Part shown: one piece after another, positions 39,812 to 53,057 of the stretch
How the letters are laid out: each line of letters starts with the position of its first letter
Numbering within the stretch: the stretch's first letter is position 1
NCBI GenBank assembly: GCA_027886175.1
Contig: JAJNNQ010000009.1
Location: 27,083,501 to 27,147,500, forward strand
Reading direction: 5' to 3'
DNA from: Phylloscopus collybita
Lineage: Eukaryota > Chordata > Aves > Passeriformes > Phylloscopidae
DNA length: 64,000 nucleotides
Program-made: the position numbers and the translations under genes
Notes under the pieces: model-generated
Told to the model about the DNA's origin: nothing
What the model saw: the letters and a program-made list of their open reading frames with translations, nothing else
Database searches by the model: none

Positions 39812-42800
39812 GTTAGAGTCAGCATGCTCTTTCTTTTGGTAATTCAATTAATTTTTTTTTTTTTAATCCTGTTATCATGTTGGGTAGAAGCTGTAGTAAG
39901 TGAAATGAATTTAGTACATCACTGTTTTAAATGCTATTGTTTCTTATTCAGATTCTAGTGCTTAGCTGTGGAGTAAACTCATAGTTGCTGAAAATCGTTC
40001 AGCAGATTTGCCATGGAGATGGCAATGAAGGTACTTCAGTTTAAGGCACTTTTTTTTCAAATTCCTTATTTTACCAAGATCTCTGCAAGATGAAACCGAG
40101 CATCAATACAAGATTAAAAAGAATACTTGAGCTAAATGAACAAGGGAATGCAGTGGGAAAACAGAAAGAATATTTATAACTCCGGTGTAAAACTTCTGCA
40201 CATGGCATTAGAATTTATTGTGATAGGGATCTGAATATATCTTTCTGTACTGAAAGAGCAAAATTACTTTTAACTAACAGAAATGTTTAGAAACAGCCAT
40301 TCCTAACCTTTTTAAGAACAAAGTGTAAAATGAAAGAGCAAATTATTTTTACATTGCAAACTTGCTCCTCTATGGTTTTGTTATTTTAATACTTTCATCT
40401 TACATAGAGAGAAAAAAAAATAGATAAACCTACTGTCACTTTTTGTTAGCCTCCTCAGAAACTGGGACCATGGCAGAAGATTTTATTGTGGCAGTTTAAC
40501 CCAATTTACACACACAATTCTAAAGTTTATGGTCTTAATTTTCCTTAGTTTTAAACTAATATTGTTTTATCTGATATTTCCATGAACACTTCACACAGTA
40601 AGCTTGAAAAACTGAAAATAAAAGTCAGAGAAGGACTGAGTATTTTGTCACTAAAAAAAAAATCCCACAAAACACTGTCACAGTCTTCACTCTAAGCAGG
40701 AACCTGTTCACTTCCTTCACATCTGCCTTTTAACTCATGAGGCAAATTTACCCCCATGAGCTTTTCAAACACAAATGATAATGAAAATTAGTTTTAAAGC
40801 TTGTGACCACAAAAAAAGCAGTAAGTGGCAAGTATTTCAGAGTGGCCCTTTCCATACAGCTTTATTCTATTGCAAAATTTATTTAATGTGGGGGGTTTAT
40901 TTGTTGTTTGGCAGAACTGTTGTTTTGTTTTGTTTTTTCTATTTTTTTAACATAGTGTTTTACTTCTTTTCTGTTTGTAGATATTTTGCAACAAGAAAGC
41001 TATTTGTTATAATCATTAATTGTTACTGAGATGAGCACTAGGGGAAAACTTGTCCTGTGCATCCAGCTCTTAATCAAAATACAGGTGCTCAGATTCAACT
41101 GTTTGGTGGCTGTTTTTTACATTTATTTATTTTGACCTCAGACTAAAAAGCAGATTAATCCAGCTTCATTACCCATAAATCTAAACAGCAATGCCCACCA
41201 TAGGGATGTCAGAAGATACTCAAATCCTGGTGGGATACCTGGGCTGCTCAGCAATACACAATTATATAAACTAAGATACAGTGATAACAATTTGAATTTA
41301 GGATTCCCAGGTTTGCACATTTTGGTTCACTATAAACTGTATCAGCTGCAAGATCAAGTTTCCAGCAGGAATGAAAAGAAAACAAGAAAAGCTCTATGCT
41401 GTGCAAAAGCTAAGAAAAAAAATTTAGGAAAACAACATATATTGTGAGAAAATTTGGGCTCGAGATGGTAAATTAAGTCTATATAAAAAAAGGCATTATT
41501 TTTCTGATCTAGGGCAAGTTAAGAAGGAAAAAAAAACTTCTTGTATAAAATTGTACCACTAGTCTTAGTTTCTATTAACCTGTCAGATATATTTTGAGCA
41601 GAGGCTGAAATATTACCAAAAATATACTGTTCAGTTCTGACAGCGTAACCGAGATTTCCAGAACCAACATCATCCTGATCAATGTATTGCATGGAGGTGT
41701 TTCAAACCCTACAGAAGGGGATCCAAGTTGCATGGGGCTGAAATAAAAATTTCCCTGGCAACAATATAAAAAATATAAGTGGCTAAAAATGAAATTAACA
41801 AACTCCACAAAGAAAACTGGTGACTGAAACTACACACATATTACACCAGCCAAGCATATGACAGCTAAAAGCATTGTTCTTCACTAATGAGATATTTATC
41901 TTTAGTAAAGTAGGAAAATGTTGATACTTCATTTTTGTCACTGCAGTTTCCACAGCCATTTATGAAGGAAAATAGAGATCCATAAGCACCTTTAAAAATT
42001 GACAATTTCATACCAAAAAACCCCCTAAATTATTTCTTAAAACATACTAGCATCTATCCCTAGCCATAGAATGATAAAAATCCTACTTAACCAGTTTCTG
42101 CTATGAAGTAGTCCTAAAGGAAAAGCTTTACAAAAATGCTCACAATAGAATGTTTATCTATGGAGATATATTACTAAATTTTCAAGTACTTAAAAGCTTT
42201 TGCAGGCACAATCAGTGAACGAGGTATTATATTGTACTAGAAAAATGGCTGAACCACATACCTAGAAAGCATTACTGAGTGAAAAAAAAGAAAAAAATCA
42301 GCTAAAAAGCTTTAAATGGAAACAAAATCTTTGTGTGAACATGTGTACACAACTCCTCTATTCTTTCTATTCACCTATGCAGCAGAGTCAGCCAAACATG
42401 TTCCCTATTTCTGTGCAAACAGTTCACAAGATATCATAATTGAACTCTTTTTTCTACCAGTGCAAATCTTATAGAAATGTATATTTATCAGCTGAAATTG
42501 TAACACAAGTATAAAAAAGTTTGCACATAGGTAAATAATATATTGTTCAAAGCATATGCATATATTGCACTTTCAGTTTTATAAACGAATAAACCACTTA
42601 CAGACCTATATAGGCTATCATTCAATTTTTCTGCACTGTTGTACTTGCCACACAGAGCATACAGAAAGAAAGCAACTATTCAATTTTTCAGTACAGGTGT
42701 GAAAGAGGCAAGAAACAGAATATAATGCAAACTATTGAAAGGTCAGACTTGTAGGTGTTACAGCCCTTAGAAAAATATCTTCTCTATCCTCAAAAGTAAT

Positions 42801-44325
42801 GCTGGTATGCAGAGCTGGGTTAGAGAGAAGGAACAGATCAGAAGAAGATTGGTGCATGTCAGGCAATAAAAATTATCACGTTGAAAAGGAGAAGAGAAAA
42901 GCAGCTAGAGCTGTTGAAAGAAGGATGAGAAAGACAAAAGCAAGAGAGGCCAAACATGTAAGAAACACTGAAGGCATCCAAGACTGCATGGGCTGCCTGA
43001 CTGCTACAAGCCTTCAATTTGGAGCTGCAGTCATCTGGAAGGAGCACTACAAACATGCAACAACTCATTAGCCTATATTCTAAAACCAGACTATTTTTAT
43101 AGTATAATGAAGTTTCATGGTCTGAAGACCATGAATGATTGGATCATGCAGGATTATCTGCAGATACAGTAGTACAAGCTGGTGGTTGAGTAACTCGAAC
43201 TCAAGCAAATTGGAACTGTTTCAGGAATGAACAGTATGTCACTTCAATATGTAAGTTTCCAAGTTTCTGTATTATTATTTCATACAGAAGTTCACAATTA
43301 TTAACTATTTGTTAATTTAAATTTAAAAAGCATTCTCTGATAAGTTTAGTATTTGAACCAGTAGTTATTAAGTTGAATTGCAAATTCATCATAGCAGTTG
43401 ATCTTCCTTGATTAGACTGTCAGAATGTCTATCAGATCCATTAGTTAAGAGTGCCAGTTTATTCCAGAGTGTCAGCAGAAAAAACTAGCCAATCAAGAAC
43501 CCTACCAAGCAAATCTTGCTTCTTTCAAATCATCATTCTTCAGCTTCATGGGAAAAGCAAAAAGATGCATAGGCAAACTAAAACACAAGATTACTTAGAA
43601 ATTGTCTGTAATGTTACTGTTTGGAGGTACTGGTTAGCATCCACTTTCACAAGTTCTTGACTTCCCTAATCTGACTTTCTCTGCAGTGTCTTGGTTATTG
43701 TCACTAGAATCTTAATTACTCTAACTTGCTGTCTGCCCCCACTGTGTCTTGTGAGTCTTTGATGCAGAGACTCAGAGAAGTACCAAGGTCTGGCCACACG
43801 TTGTAGACCTATGTGACCACAATTACAATACCACAGCAATTTTGCTATGCGCCAGCGCTGGATTTTGATCATTGTGACTTCATCCCAAAAAAGTTCTCTA
43901 TTTTGATTTATGAGACTTAGCTCTGAGACTACTTCGGATAGCAGGTTTTTGCACATCGCCAAAAAAACAAAATGTATTCACTGACACAATGTGCAGCTGA
44001 TAAGGATTAATTAAACTTTTCTATCTCAAGACAAAAATTTGAGGGATAACCACTGCATAGGATTTTATATTTTTTTCCTCTGTAACTCATTACCTTTATC
44101 ACTAAGAATACTGGATACATTTTTTTTTCCTTTAATGACTGACAGATATACCATAAGTAGTGACAGCTGGTGTCACGGAGATAAGTGATCTGGTAAAATC
44201 AGTTGCACCTGTGCCAGAATGATTGTTTGTAACTAATAGACATTATCTCAGGGCAAGAGATGAAAGATGAAAAATGAAAGGAGTATATAAAAAGAAAATT
44301 ACAAAGAAATTCTCTTTGGGAAAGC

Positions 44326-44351
44326 AAAAAAAAAAAAAAAAAAAAAAAAAA
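44326..44351. repeat. A26 homopolymer
   Basis: An uninterrupted run of 26 A follows a purine-rich stretch (44250-44325) and precedes GTAGTTCC. I see no retroposed gene body on its left side. Confidence 0.92.
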
Positions 44352-45251
44352 GTAGTTCCTCTATACCAGCATTCTCTCCACAGAATCACTATTGTTTTTT
44401 CCCTTTCCAGTCTGAAAGTAAATCAATGCAACTGGTTAAAATTTCTTTAGTGCTGATATTAGCCACTAAAGATGAGGTTAACACATTTCTCTAGGAATAC
44501 TCGTCAATATTTTCTCATTCTGAACATCTTATATTAATATAGTATTAAGAACATAAGTAGTCTTTTATCCAAGATTCTTCAGTGCACAAGTAGATTACTA
44601 TTATTAAGACATTCAAATACAAGGTTTGACTTGGTTGGACTGTCAAGATACTTTTCCAGAAAAAAAAATTATGATATATATATAACATATTGTTTTGCTT
44701 TCTAAACACACCTGGTTTTGTTTGGTTCATCTTATAAGAAGCTTTAGGTCCTAATACTTTAACTTAAAAACAAAGAAAGGAACAAAAAGCCCACCAGAAC
44801 TATCCATCTGATTTCTAAGACAGAGATAGTTAAACACAATACACATATGGGTTCTCAAGGGGAACCTTCAGCATTTACATACAATTCTTTCTATACATGC
44901 TGTGTAGGCTTACAACCACAAAAACCAGCTAGATACTTCAGCTGCTATTATTTAGTCATGTGATGCAAAACGCATCCCCATAAATTAAAAACAATTAAAA
45001 AGCAATAGTCAATATAAATAAAAATACAGAAATTTCTGACAACTTTCTTTCCACACCTGTATTTTCCAAACTCATATGTCTTGAAACATACCCTGAGAAA
45101 GAGCAAGACAGCTGGAGAGACTACATAAAATCAAAGAAACACTCAACAGCTTCTTGGTTTGTTTCTTGAAATCAAAGGACATCAAAAGGAAAAGGAACAG
45201 CCAAAGAGCAGCAATTGTGCTTCCTGAGCACGGTGTACATCCTGATACTCA

Positions 45252-45254
<3 letters not shown>

Positions 45255-45283
<29 letters not shown>
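45255..45283. repeat. A29 homopolymer
   Basis: An uninterrupted run of 29 A is bounded by CTCAGGT on the left and GGTAATGG on the right. No recognisable transcript copy lies to its left and no longer flanking duplication is visible. Confidence 0.92.
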
Positions 45284-45285
<2 letters not shown>

Positions 45286-47307
45286 TAATGGCTTCACAGA
45301 AATATACAATATTCTTCTGATTTCTAAAACATCATCAGCAGCCAGCCAGCAGAGGGTTTTATCTTCAATGTGCAGTTCTTGCTAATAGGTGTGACTTCAC
45401 TGAGATAATCAAGAAACAACAAATGCCTTTTGGATTAGTAATAAAGTTCCCTCACTTTGTATGTCCCTTTACAAGTGGCCACTATCAGGTTATCAGTTTC
45501 CTCCATCATCAGTAGGTGACAATTTGAGTTAGGAGATCTTGGTAGTTTAGAACCAAAGTTAACACACAGACCCAAGCACCTTAATCACAGAAAGGTGACA
45601 GCATAAAAACATCTGGTAGCTTGTAGTAGACCACAGTGTGTTTTGATTAAAGCCTAGAACTAGCTCTAAATACAATAAAATTTCCTACCAGAAGCAATTT
45701 CACTTGAAAATATCATCTATGTTGCATTATAACCCATCATATCCTTGCCTTTGAAGTTAACATCTGTTATTAGAATTATTTGGATTTCAATGAGGTTTTT
45801 CTAGTAAAAAATTAGAAAGGGTTTGTGTCTGAGCATACAGAAAAGGGCCATCCAATTTCCAAAAACTAATGAGCAATATTGCACACTTCTGGTTCCCTGT
45901 GTTCATGGTCAGGATTAAACAATAGTGAAATAGTGTGAAAAAGATAATCTATTTTTACAGTACATTCTGGTTTTATCTTTTTTTTTTTCCTCTAGAGAAA
46001 CAATTGTAAAGTTAAAGATCGGTATCTCAGAAAGTTAGCTTTTCTCCAGATTATTCATTTTCTTGACAAGTACCATTTTCTGCACTCTCCTAAAGTACCG
46101 AAACTTGATCTGCAGAGACACACTAGCTCTGTGTCAGTGGAAGGGTGCACACTTCATAAGAGAATTGTGTATATCCTGGATACAGAGGTTTTAGAAGATG
46201 TGAAAGATGAATCAGAGGTAAAAGAAGAAGAATTCCAAATCCTTGAGTGGACCTGAATCTCCCTTCACTGAATCTACCTCTGTCACCAAAACTGTTTTGT
46301 CCATTTGGCTTCTCTATGTCCTGCAAGATCTAATTAAATTCCTTCCAAGTAAAAGATGTTTACAGCACTCTTTATAAAAATATATAAACATCCATACAGT
46401 CTTTGCATGGTACAGCATATAAATCCACCCAGTAATATTCCAGAAAAACACATTTTGCTTAATGCTGCCAGTTTGACGTGACTGTCTAATATTTATTTTT
46501 GTATTTACTAAACTGTTGTTTGTATCTATAGACTTGTTTTCCTCTGTCTCCTTTTACCAGTGAGCTTAAAAGTAAACATGAAACAAAGCTAAAAATAAAA
46601 ATACTTCATTCTACTTAATCTTTTTCAAGCTTTCATTCAAATAGAATTCTGCTTGGCTTCAACCTTTTGGGAACTGGCTTAGCTACAGATAAGCAGATCC
46701 TCACCAGGGAACACCATTGAAATTAAAAGGCTGGTATTCCTTCAACATATTCCCCTTTAGCAGAATAAATGAAGACTATTAGTTTTGTATATGTAGTTTA
46801 TAGAATATCCACTGACCCCATGCACTGTTACCATTAAAATAGTTGTTTTCATGTTTTAAAATTCTAAAGAAAATACTGTGCTTTAGAGCCTAATTGATAT
46901 TTTCAACTGAAAAAAAAAGTCAGCCAAAATTGATGGCTTACTGAGAACAAACAAATCTAAAAATTCAACTTGCAGGGTATTTCAGGAGTGATTCCTATAT
47001 GAAATTTAGGTTGATGAACATTAGCAGACAGAACAGGGAGAGCAATCCAGTCTTTTGTAAATTCAGCAAGAGAAATTAGTCTAACAGGTCCATAACAACT
47101 TACACAACTTGCACTGAACTCCAGACAGTCATTTGCTTCCTACCATGAGTTTGCTTAGTTATATTACTCAAGTGCAATTATTAATTGTTTACAAAATCAA
47201 AAGATATGCTGTACTTGAAATTCATCAGGAAAAAGGCAAAAAAGATGTCGTTGTAGAGGCGGTCACAACACAACGAAGAGACCTCCAACAGTCTCAAGTG
47301 GCAACTG

Positions 47308-47313
47308 TTTATT
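47308..47313 (-). promoter_or_regulatory. LTR poly(A) signal AATAAA
   Basis: A canonical hexamer on the minus strand inside the LTR, 17 bp past the TATA box in the direction of transcription. Confidence 0.6.
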
Positions 47314-47329
47314 AGCAAAGATGGCAGAT

Positions 47330-47337
47330 CTTTTATA
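47330..47337 (-). promoter_or_regulatory. LTR TATA box TATAAAAG
   Basis: A perfect TATA-box match on the minus strand inside the LTR, correctly placed ahead of the poly(A) signal and LTR end. Confidence 0.6.
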
Positions 47338-47596
47338 CCCTTTCTAATTGTTTACCCTTCTTCTATCTTAACTACTGGCCACAGTAAATCAACATAACAC
47401 CATTGGTGAAACCTAACAGTAACTTCTAAAAATACATCTAGCTGCAAACTTCTTATCTTCCTTCTGTTCTCTTCTCTCGGTCTCTTTAGCAACAGCCTTG
47501 AAAAAGGCTCTTTATCTGCCTGCTTCTCAGCTTCTTTTCTCTCAGCTTTCTTTAGCTAACCAGGCCTGCTGGTAGCTCCTTCTACAATAAGAGACA

Positions 47597-50500
47597 AGAT
47601 TTGTGGAGCATTTGTAAATCTTAATTATATAACTTTATAATGCATCTCTTTGGCTAGGTAAATCTGTTGGAATGAAGACTCTCCCTATGTATTCTAAAGG
47701 AATATAGACTACTATATCATTTCTCTAAAGAATACTTTCAGTCATACAGGTAATTACTATGGAGTTCTCAAGAGAGATCTTTTGTAGTCTAGTACTAAAA
47801 TGTAAAACTGCTAATGACTGGTTACAGTTTCACCTAATAAAAAAAAATTAAAAAAAAAAAAGGTAATATAATATGCTTGGCATTCTTTAATACTTCCCTA
47901 TTCTTAGGATTCGGATCCATTACTAAAACTATGATGTGTAAGTATATGATGAAGTCCTCAAAAGGTGTGTATGTTCTTACAGTAATAAATAACTAGTTAG
48001 CATTCATTAACTGGAGATTTAGACCTGAAAGAAAGTCAGTTTGCAATTTATTTGGTTATGAATATTCCCAAGAGGTTTGCAGCAGGTATGTGATTCCTTT
48101 TTTGAAACCAACACATGCCTTTTAAATTAAGGACAATGCTTGGAGAAACTAGAGTCTGATCAATGCTTCAGACGTATCTTATCATCTTCCTTGAGCTATG
48201 GACACGTCCAGCACTAGGACCAGATTTGCATTTCCTTTAGTACAGATTAATCACAGATAGAAATATGAACCAAGCTGTTTCCAGAGGCTTTTCATCCCTT
48301 TTTTTTCTCTAACTCTCAGTCATACTGATGTTTAGCACATACACAGGCCTGCAATTTTTCTAATATCTTTTAACCTTTCTTAGGAAGATCATTATGGCTA
48401 GATCACCAAACAATCCATTAACTAGTCTAGCTACATATTCAACTCCAAAAAAGTTTGAATTTTATGCTGTGATTCAGATGCCTCTTCTTCCCAGCAGACT
48501 TTACTGTTGTAATGTGGACAAATTATTAATTGTGAAAACAATGAGGCAGGGATCACAGTAGAAAGTAATCTGGGCTATTTAAAAGTTCTGTTAAATCCTC
48601 CACACTTTTAAAAAGAGAATGAAGGGAAAAGTTTTGAGCAGAAGGTTTTTTTTTTTTCCTTTCTTATTGTATTCTTTTTGTTTGGTTGGTTGGTTGGTTG
48701 GTTTGGGGTTTTTTTTGTTGTTGTTGTTTTTGTTTTTGGTTTTTTTGTACTTTGATGCTGCATCCAAAGCCTCACAGGCTTTGACAATTAGTTTGACCAA
48801 AACCATTCCATGACATCCCAGAAGGCAATACATGCTGCAGAAGACTTTTGCCTTTTATCAAGGATATGACACATTCAAAAGTTCAATAACTTGTTGGGGA
48901 TTTGACAGAAACCAGAAACTGCTGAAACACCTAAGCTATCAATAACAGGCACAGCAAGATTAGAGAATTTCTGAAGCCAAAGGACTTGTGTTTCTCTGGG
49001 CTCTGATTCAGCCTATAGCTAAACCATGGTTGTCACAGTTGGGCAGGAAAATGACAAGACCATCATTAACTACAGCCTTCTGCATCTCTTGCAAAAAGAA
49101 GAAAAGCTCAGTTTGTATCAAATACTGCAGAGTAAAGTTGGTATTGTACAGGCTCGGTCACAGAGAAGAAATTTCCTATTTCAGGCCAACTCTCATTACA
49201 GCAGAACTACACAGACCCCAAAAAACCAATATAAAACATCAGGAAGAGTGTGATAAAGAGAGGACCACACCAGGATAGCTGCAACAACCAAGGGGAACTA
49301 CTATATTCTGTCCCTTAAGGCAGAAGAAAATACAACAATAATTTGTACAAGAGAAAGCTAATGTACTTCTTGTTCATAATTTGAAGCATTTAACATGGGT
49401 AAATCAATCCAAACCTTCTCCCAGGAGTGCTCTTTTGCTAGTAATAGCTAGTAATAAAATGTGCATAGCTACATTTTAGACCAATCAGAATTAATAATTC
49501 CAGAGAAACAGGGGAGCAACTCTTTTCATAACAGTATTGCAGTTAGTGAAAACATGTCTCCCTCTCTTCCCTCTGTACTTTTCAGCACTGCATCTATGTT
49601 TTTCATACAATATCTCATAATCTTTGCAACTTTCAGTTGTCAAGTCCATTAATTAGCAGGTTAATAAAGCCTTCACTTCAGACAGGTATCCTATATTCCT
49701 AAGAAGTATGTTTAAAAGGTATTATTTGTCTTGAAACCAGAAGTAGAACACAAGAAAGAATACTAAATTAAAAATGATAAAAATCTGAACAAGAACAAGC
49801 TCCTTAACTCCATGTCATAGTGGAACCTGGAAGAAGGTAAGGGATTGTTTTCTCCTTAAAGAAATTTTCATTTAATCGGTCCTGATTTATTTCTTACTTT
49901 TCCAAATATCATAGGGTAGTCACTTCATCAAATTCATACTGCAGCTAATCCCTCAGTCTCACTTCCAATCCCCCAAAGCTCCTTTCCTTTATCTGTCTTC
50001 TCAACTATTTCTTGTAGATGTGCCTGTGCATGCACACATCACAGACAAAACAGGTTTGATGTAATAGAAGAAAACTGTTCCATTTCTTATGGCCTGGTAT
50101 AATGTTTCTTACACTCATGCTTCTTCGATGCTTACATTGGTCTTTAATTAAACATTTTAAACAAAAAAAAATTATAATAGCACTTAAGTAAATAGCACCA
50201 TGAAAATATTTTTTTGTTTTACTTTTATTGAAAAAGTAGATTTTCCCAATATTCAATTTAATCTACCTTATGGAATTACTGAGGACAGAGTAGCAACTTC
50301 TGAGGCCTGCAATGATTCTTAATTCTGAATTCTTTATTAGATGTCCCTGCACAATTCTTAACTCATAAAGGGCTTCTAGCTAATTGCTGCAAATAAAGGC
50401 TACCTTGTTTCTATATACTGTAGTCATCTGTTTTGCCTTTTGGTACAGTGCAGGATGCTTCCTGAATAATAAGCTGTAGCTTCTCAAAGACATTTGCATT

Positions 50501-51359
50501 GACAGTAAAAGAAGGAACTGAGTGTTAGGGATCCATGAGAAATGGAAATGCAACTATATGACAAATACATCTAGGTTTTGTTAATACATTAAAACTATGT
50601 GTGCCAAAGATTATCACATCCATCTGTAAATAAGGAACAATTTATTCATATGGAAAATAAAAATAAGATGTGTCTACTCCATTAAGACTATTTCTAATGC
50701 ATGCTTGCATATGTGCATGATTTTTTTGTGTAGCATGTTTTAAAAGAAATATGACAGTTTACAGAAAATGGGACCTGTTTCACATTAATTAATGAGATAT
50801 GGTCTAGAAAATGGCACAGTCCTTGCTTAAGTAAACAGATTTTTTAATTTTAAATGCCATTTTAATATTTCTTTTCATCGTATAACCAGATTTTTCAAAT
50901 CATTTAGGAGATTTTTTTTTTAATTGGGCTATGGCCATGTTGCAATTCTTGCACTTCAAGAGCAGAAGCACTTTCCTACAGGATTCCTTTATATCAAAGA
51001 AAACAAAACCAGTGTCAAATCAGCATTGCTATAAAGAATAAAAATTAAAGAAATGGTTGTTGTAGAAGATATGTGAGGAATTCGTCAAAAACTGTGCATT
51101 AGTTTAAAAATTACAATACCTAAGCAATAATAATAAAAAGCTGCTCGTCTTTACCCAGGAAGTTCTGATATCTTTTGATACTGCTTCTGAATAGATCATA
51201 AATGTCTGAGAGAAGCAGTACTAGTAAGAGATCACATATTCACTAGCATTGCAGATGAGGAAAAAGTCTGAATTACTGCTGAACTGCAAAATATTGCTTT
51301 GATTTTCATTCTTTAAATATTAAACACAGAAGTGCTGAGAACAAAACCACCTTCTTAGA
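47597..51359. other. AT-rich non-coding host sequence
   Basis: No supportable gene. A T/G-rich tract lies at 48645-48748. Two overlapping plus-strand frames at 48988-49278 (96 and 75 codons) resemble no family I know. The remainder is unremarkable. Confidence 0.6.
48645..48748. repeat. T/G-rich tract with (GGTT)n and (GTT)n
   Basis: T12 is followed after a short interval by five GGTT units (about 48684-48703), T8, several GTT units, and GTTTTT blocks. It has the same character as 38167-38338. The opposite strand reads as a lysine/asparagine-rich frame that is not a gene. Confidence 0.85.
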
Positions 51360-51931
51360 TGTCTTTCTTGGTTTTATCGGGGACAGAGTTAATATTCTTC
51401 CTACTAGCTGGTCCTGTGTTTTGGATTTAGGATGAGAACAATGTCAAAAACAAACTGATGCTTTAGTCACTGCTAAGTCAAAGACATTTCAGCTCCCCAG
51501 CCAACCCCACTCCACTGGTGAGGAAGCTGGGTGTGCACAAGAAATTGGAAGGGTACACAGCTGGGACAGCTGACCCTCACTGACTCAGGAAAATTCCATA
51601 ACCTATGTCATTGTGCTGAACAATAAAACTGGGAGGAGTTGGCCAAGGGATGTTAGCCTGCTGCTTGAGGACAGGGTGGGGATTGGTCAGCAGATAGTGA
51701 GCAATTGCATTGTGCACCACTTGCTCTGAATACTCTTTTATCATAATCATCATCATTATTATTATCATTACTATTATTATTATCTTCTCTTTCTTTTCTG
51801 TCCTTTTAAACTATCTTTATCCCAGCCCACAAATTTTTACCTTTTTTCCAAGTCTTTCATCTATCCCACCAGGCAGCGAGTGAGTGAATGGCTCTGTGGG
51901 GTTCAGTTACCTGCCAGGTTAAAGCCCAAGA
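51360..51931 (+). mobile_element. Old solo LTR of a common avian ERV family
   Basis: The block starts TGTCTTTCTTGGTTTTATCG, continues with GGACAGAGTTAAT, TCTTCCTACTAGCTGG and TGTTTTGGATTTAGGATGAG, then a GGACAGCTGACCC segment, AATAAAACTGGGAGGAGTTG (degraded TATA region near 51621-51630), GAGCAATTGCATTGTGCACC, an ATC/ATT repeat, and CTGTCCTTTTAAACTATC, where a variant poly(A) signal would lie. It ends in CAGCGAGTGAGTGAATGGC and a GGTTAAAGCCCAAG-like terminus. This order of segments is one I recognise from a very frequent avian ERV LTR. Only a couple of CpGs remain and both ends carry changes, so the insertion is old. No duplication is clear at the borders and no internal retroviral sequence adjoins, so it is a solo LTR. 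ERVL versus ERVK assignment is uncertain. Confidence 0.85.
51740..51783. repeat. (ATC/ATT)n stretch inside the LTR
   Basis: About 44 bp of ATC and ATT triplets in the middle of the LTR at 51360-51931. Members of this LTR family carry such a stretch, so it is part of the element and not an independent microsatellite. Confidence 0.8.
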
Positions 51932-53057
51932 ATACCTTGCCTGAAAAATTATAGTTTCTTGCACCCTCTCAGGTGCATTTAACATCTTTTATCTGATTTA
52001 CTATTCTTTATGAAAGAGCTTGAACAAACTTTTTTTGTTTAAAGTTTTGCAGGGCCTCATTGATGTTAGTATTGATAAAAGTTTCCTGTGGATCTAAACT
52101 CTCTTTGAAATTCTTCTATTCCATTACTCTAGAAGAGGTTTTCTTATCACACAGGACACGATCACATTAAGTGGAACCCAACAAGTCATCAAGCTGATCA
52201 CTCTCTAAGAAGTTCTCTCTTGCAGGTGTCCTTCAGCATCTAAATTGTAGATACTTTTAACTAACTAGCTAACATCATGTTATGAATTATATATATAATA
52301 AATACCTTAATATATTGATGCCTTCCTGACCAGAGGTAAATCAGAACCTAAACTGGGTACAATTACTGCCATTCTTAGCATAGTTTGTGTATCTTCCTAA
52401 GCTTCTTCGTAAATTCTGACATAATTTTGTCCATACAGATTTAATCCTTTAGAACAAAGAGGCCCTGATTTCTGAACGAATCTATATGAAAGCATATTTA
52501 CAGAGGAAAAATTATAAGAAAAGCTTGACATATTCAGAGTTTATCCTACTCTTTAAATATCAAGGATATTTTGTTTAACAGAAATCTGAAATGATTCAAT
52601 ATGTTATTATTAGTTCTTTATATTTCAGAAATGATTTGTTGATACAGCAGGCAGTATTTCTCTTCTAGTGATTCCCTACAGGAGTTTTTAGAGGAACATT
52701 TTATTCAGCTGAAAGCTTTGATAATATTTCTCCTTTGTAACTGAATGAATGGACAAATCCGCATGAGCAAACATACATTTAAAATTTAATTAATTGCACA
52801 ACTACTCACAGCAGAAGTTAGCTTTGAAATCTGATTCCTAACCTTAACTCAGAGAGAATTTTAAGTATTAGGAATAAATAGTATGATTCACCTCTCAAAA
52901 CACTTTTACCAATAGAAACTACTCATTGCTCAACTCACTACTGACAGCAGATATTTCATGAACAAATTTAACTTTGAAGACTTGTGACTGCGGAGCATAT
53001 TTCAGCACTTAGATGTCAGGTACACTACAAAGCATCATCAGAAAATAATTCTTGTGG
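51932..53057. other. AT-rich non-coding host sequence
   Basis: Nothing gene-like or repetitive stands out between the LTR and the SINE. Confidence 0.6.

Larger units (their letters stand above)
36372..47245. other. AT-rich non-coding host sequence
   Basis: No supportable gene. Contents are a palindrome at 37042-37071, a T/G-rich tract at 38167-38338, A and T runs near 39.8 kb, a small palindrome at 43114-43135, a motif-dense site at 44160-44185, and long A runs at 44326 and 45255. The plus-strand frame at 42799-43071 is lysine/arginine-rich because the underlying DNA is purine-rich, and I do not regard it as a gene. A minus-strand frame at 43666-43962 overlaps a stretch with unusual local CpGs (for example CCAGCGCTGG) but is unrecognised. 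Confidence 0.6.
47246..47596 (-). mobile_element. Solo LTR of an endogenous retrovirus (about 351 bp)
   Basis: On the minus strand the block starts TGTCTCTTATTGTAGAAGG and ends CCTCTACAACGACA, giving TG...CA ends with an imperfect inverted repeat (TTGTAGA versus TCTACAA). Reading that strand, a TATA box TATAAAAG lies at 47337-47330 and a poly(A) signal AATAAA at 47313-47308, followed by about 60 bp to the end. The poly(A) signal lies only about 17 bp after the TATA box, probably upstream of or at the cap site. Such an arrangement would make polyadenylation depend on the 3' LTR (inference). No gag/pol/env sequence is attached, so it is a solo LTR. I could not find a convincing duplication at the borders (AAAGA left, AGATT right), so they may be off by a few bases. 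The family is different from the other LTRs here. Confidence 0.72.

Noticed and set aside
42061..42085. AGCCATAGAATGATAAAAATCC as a second CR1 end
   Set aside because: Only one CATAGAATGAT-like unit and no GGTTGGAA segment; too short to support.
42799..43071. Lys/Arg-rich 90-codon frame resembling a nucleic-acid-binding protein
   Set aside because: The charge follows from a purine-rich DNA stretch; no domain and no exon signals.
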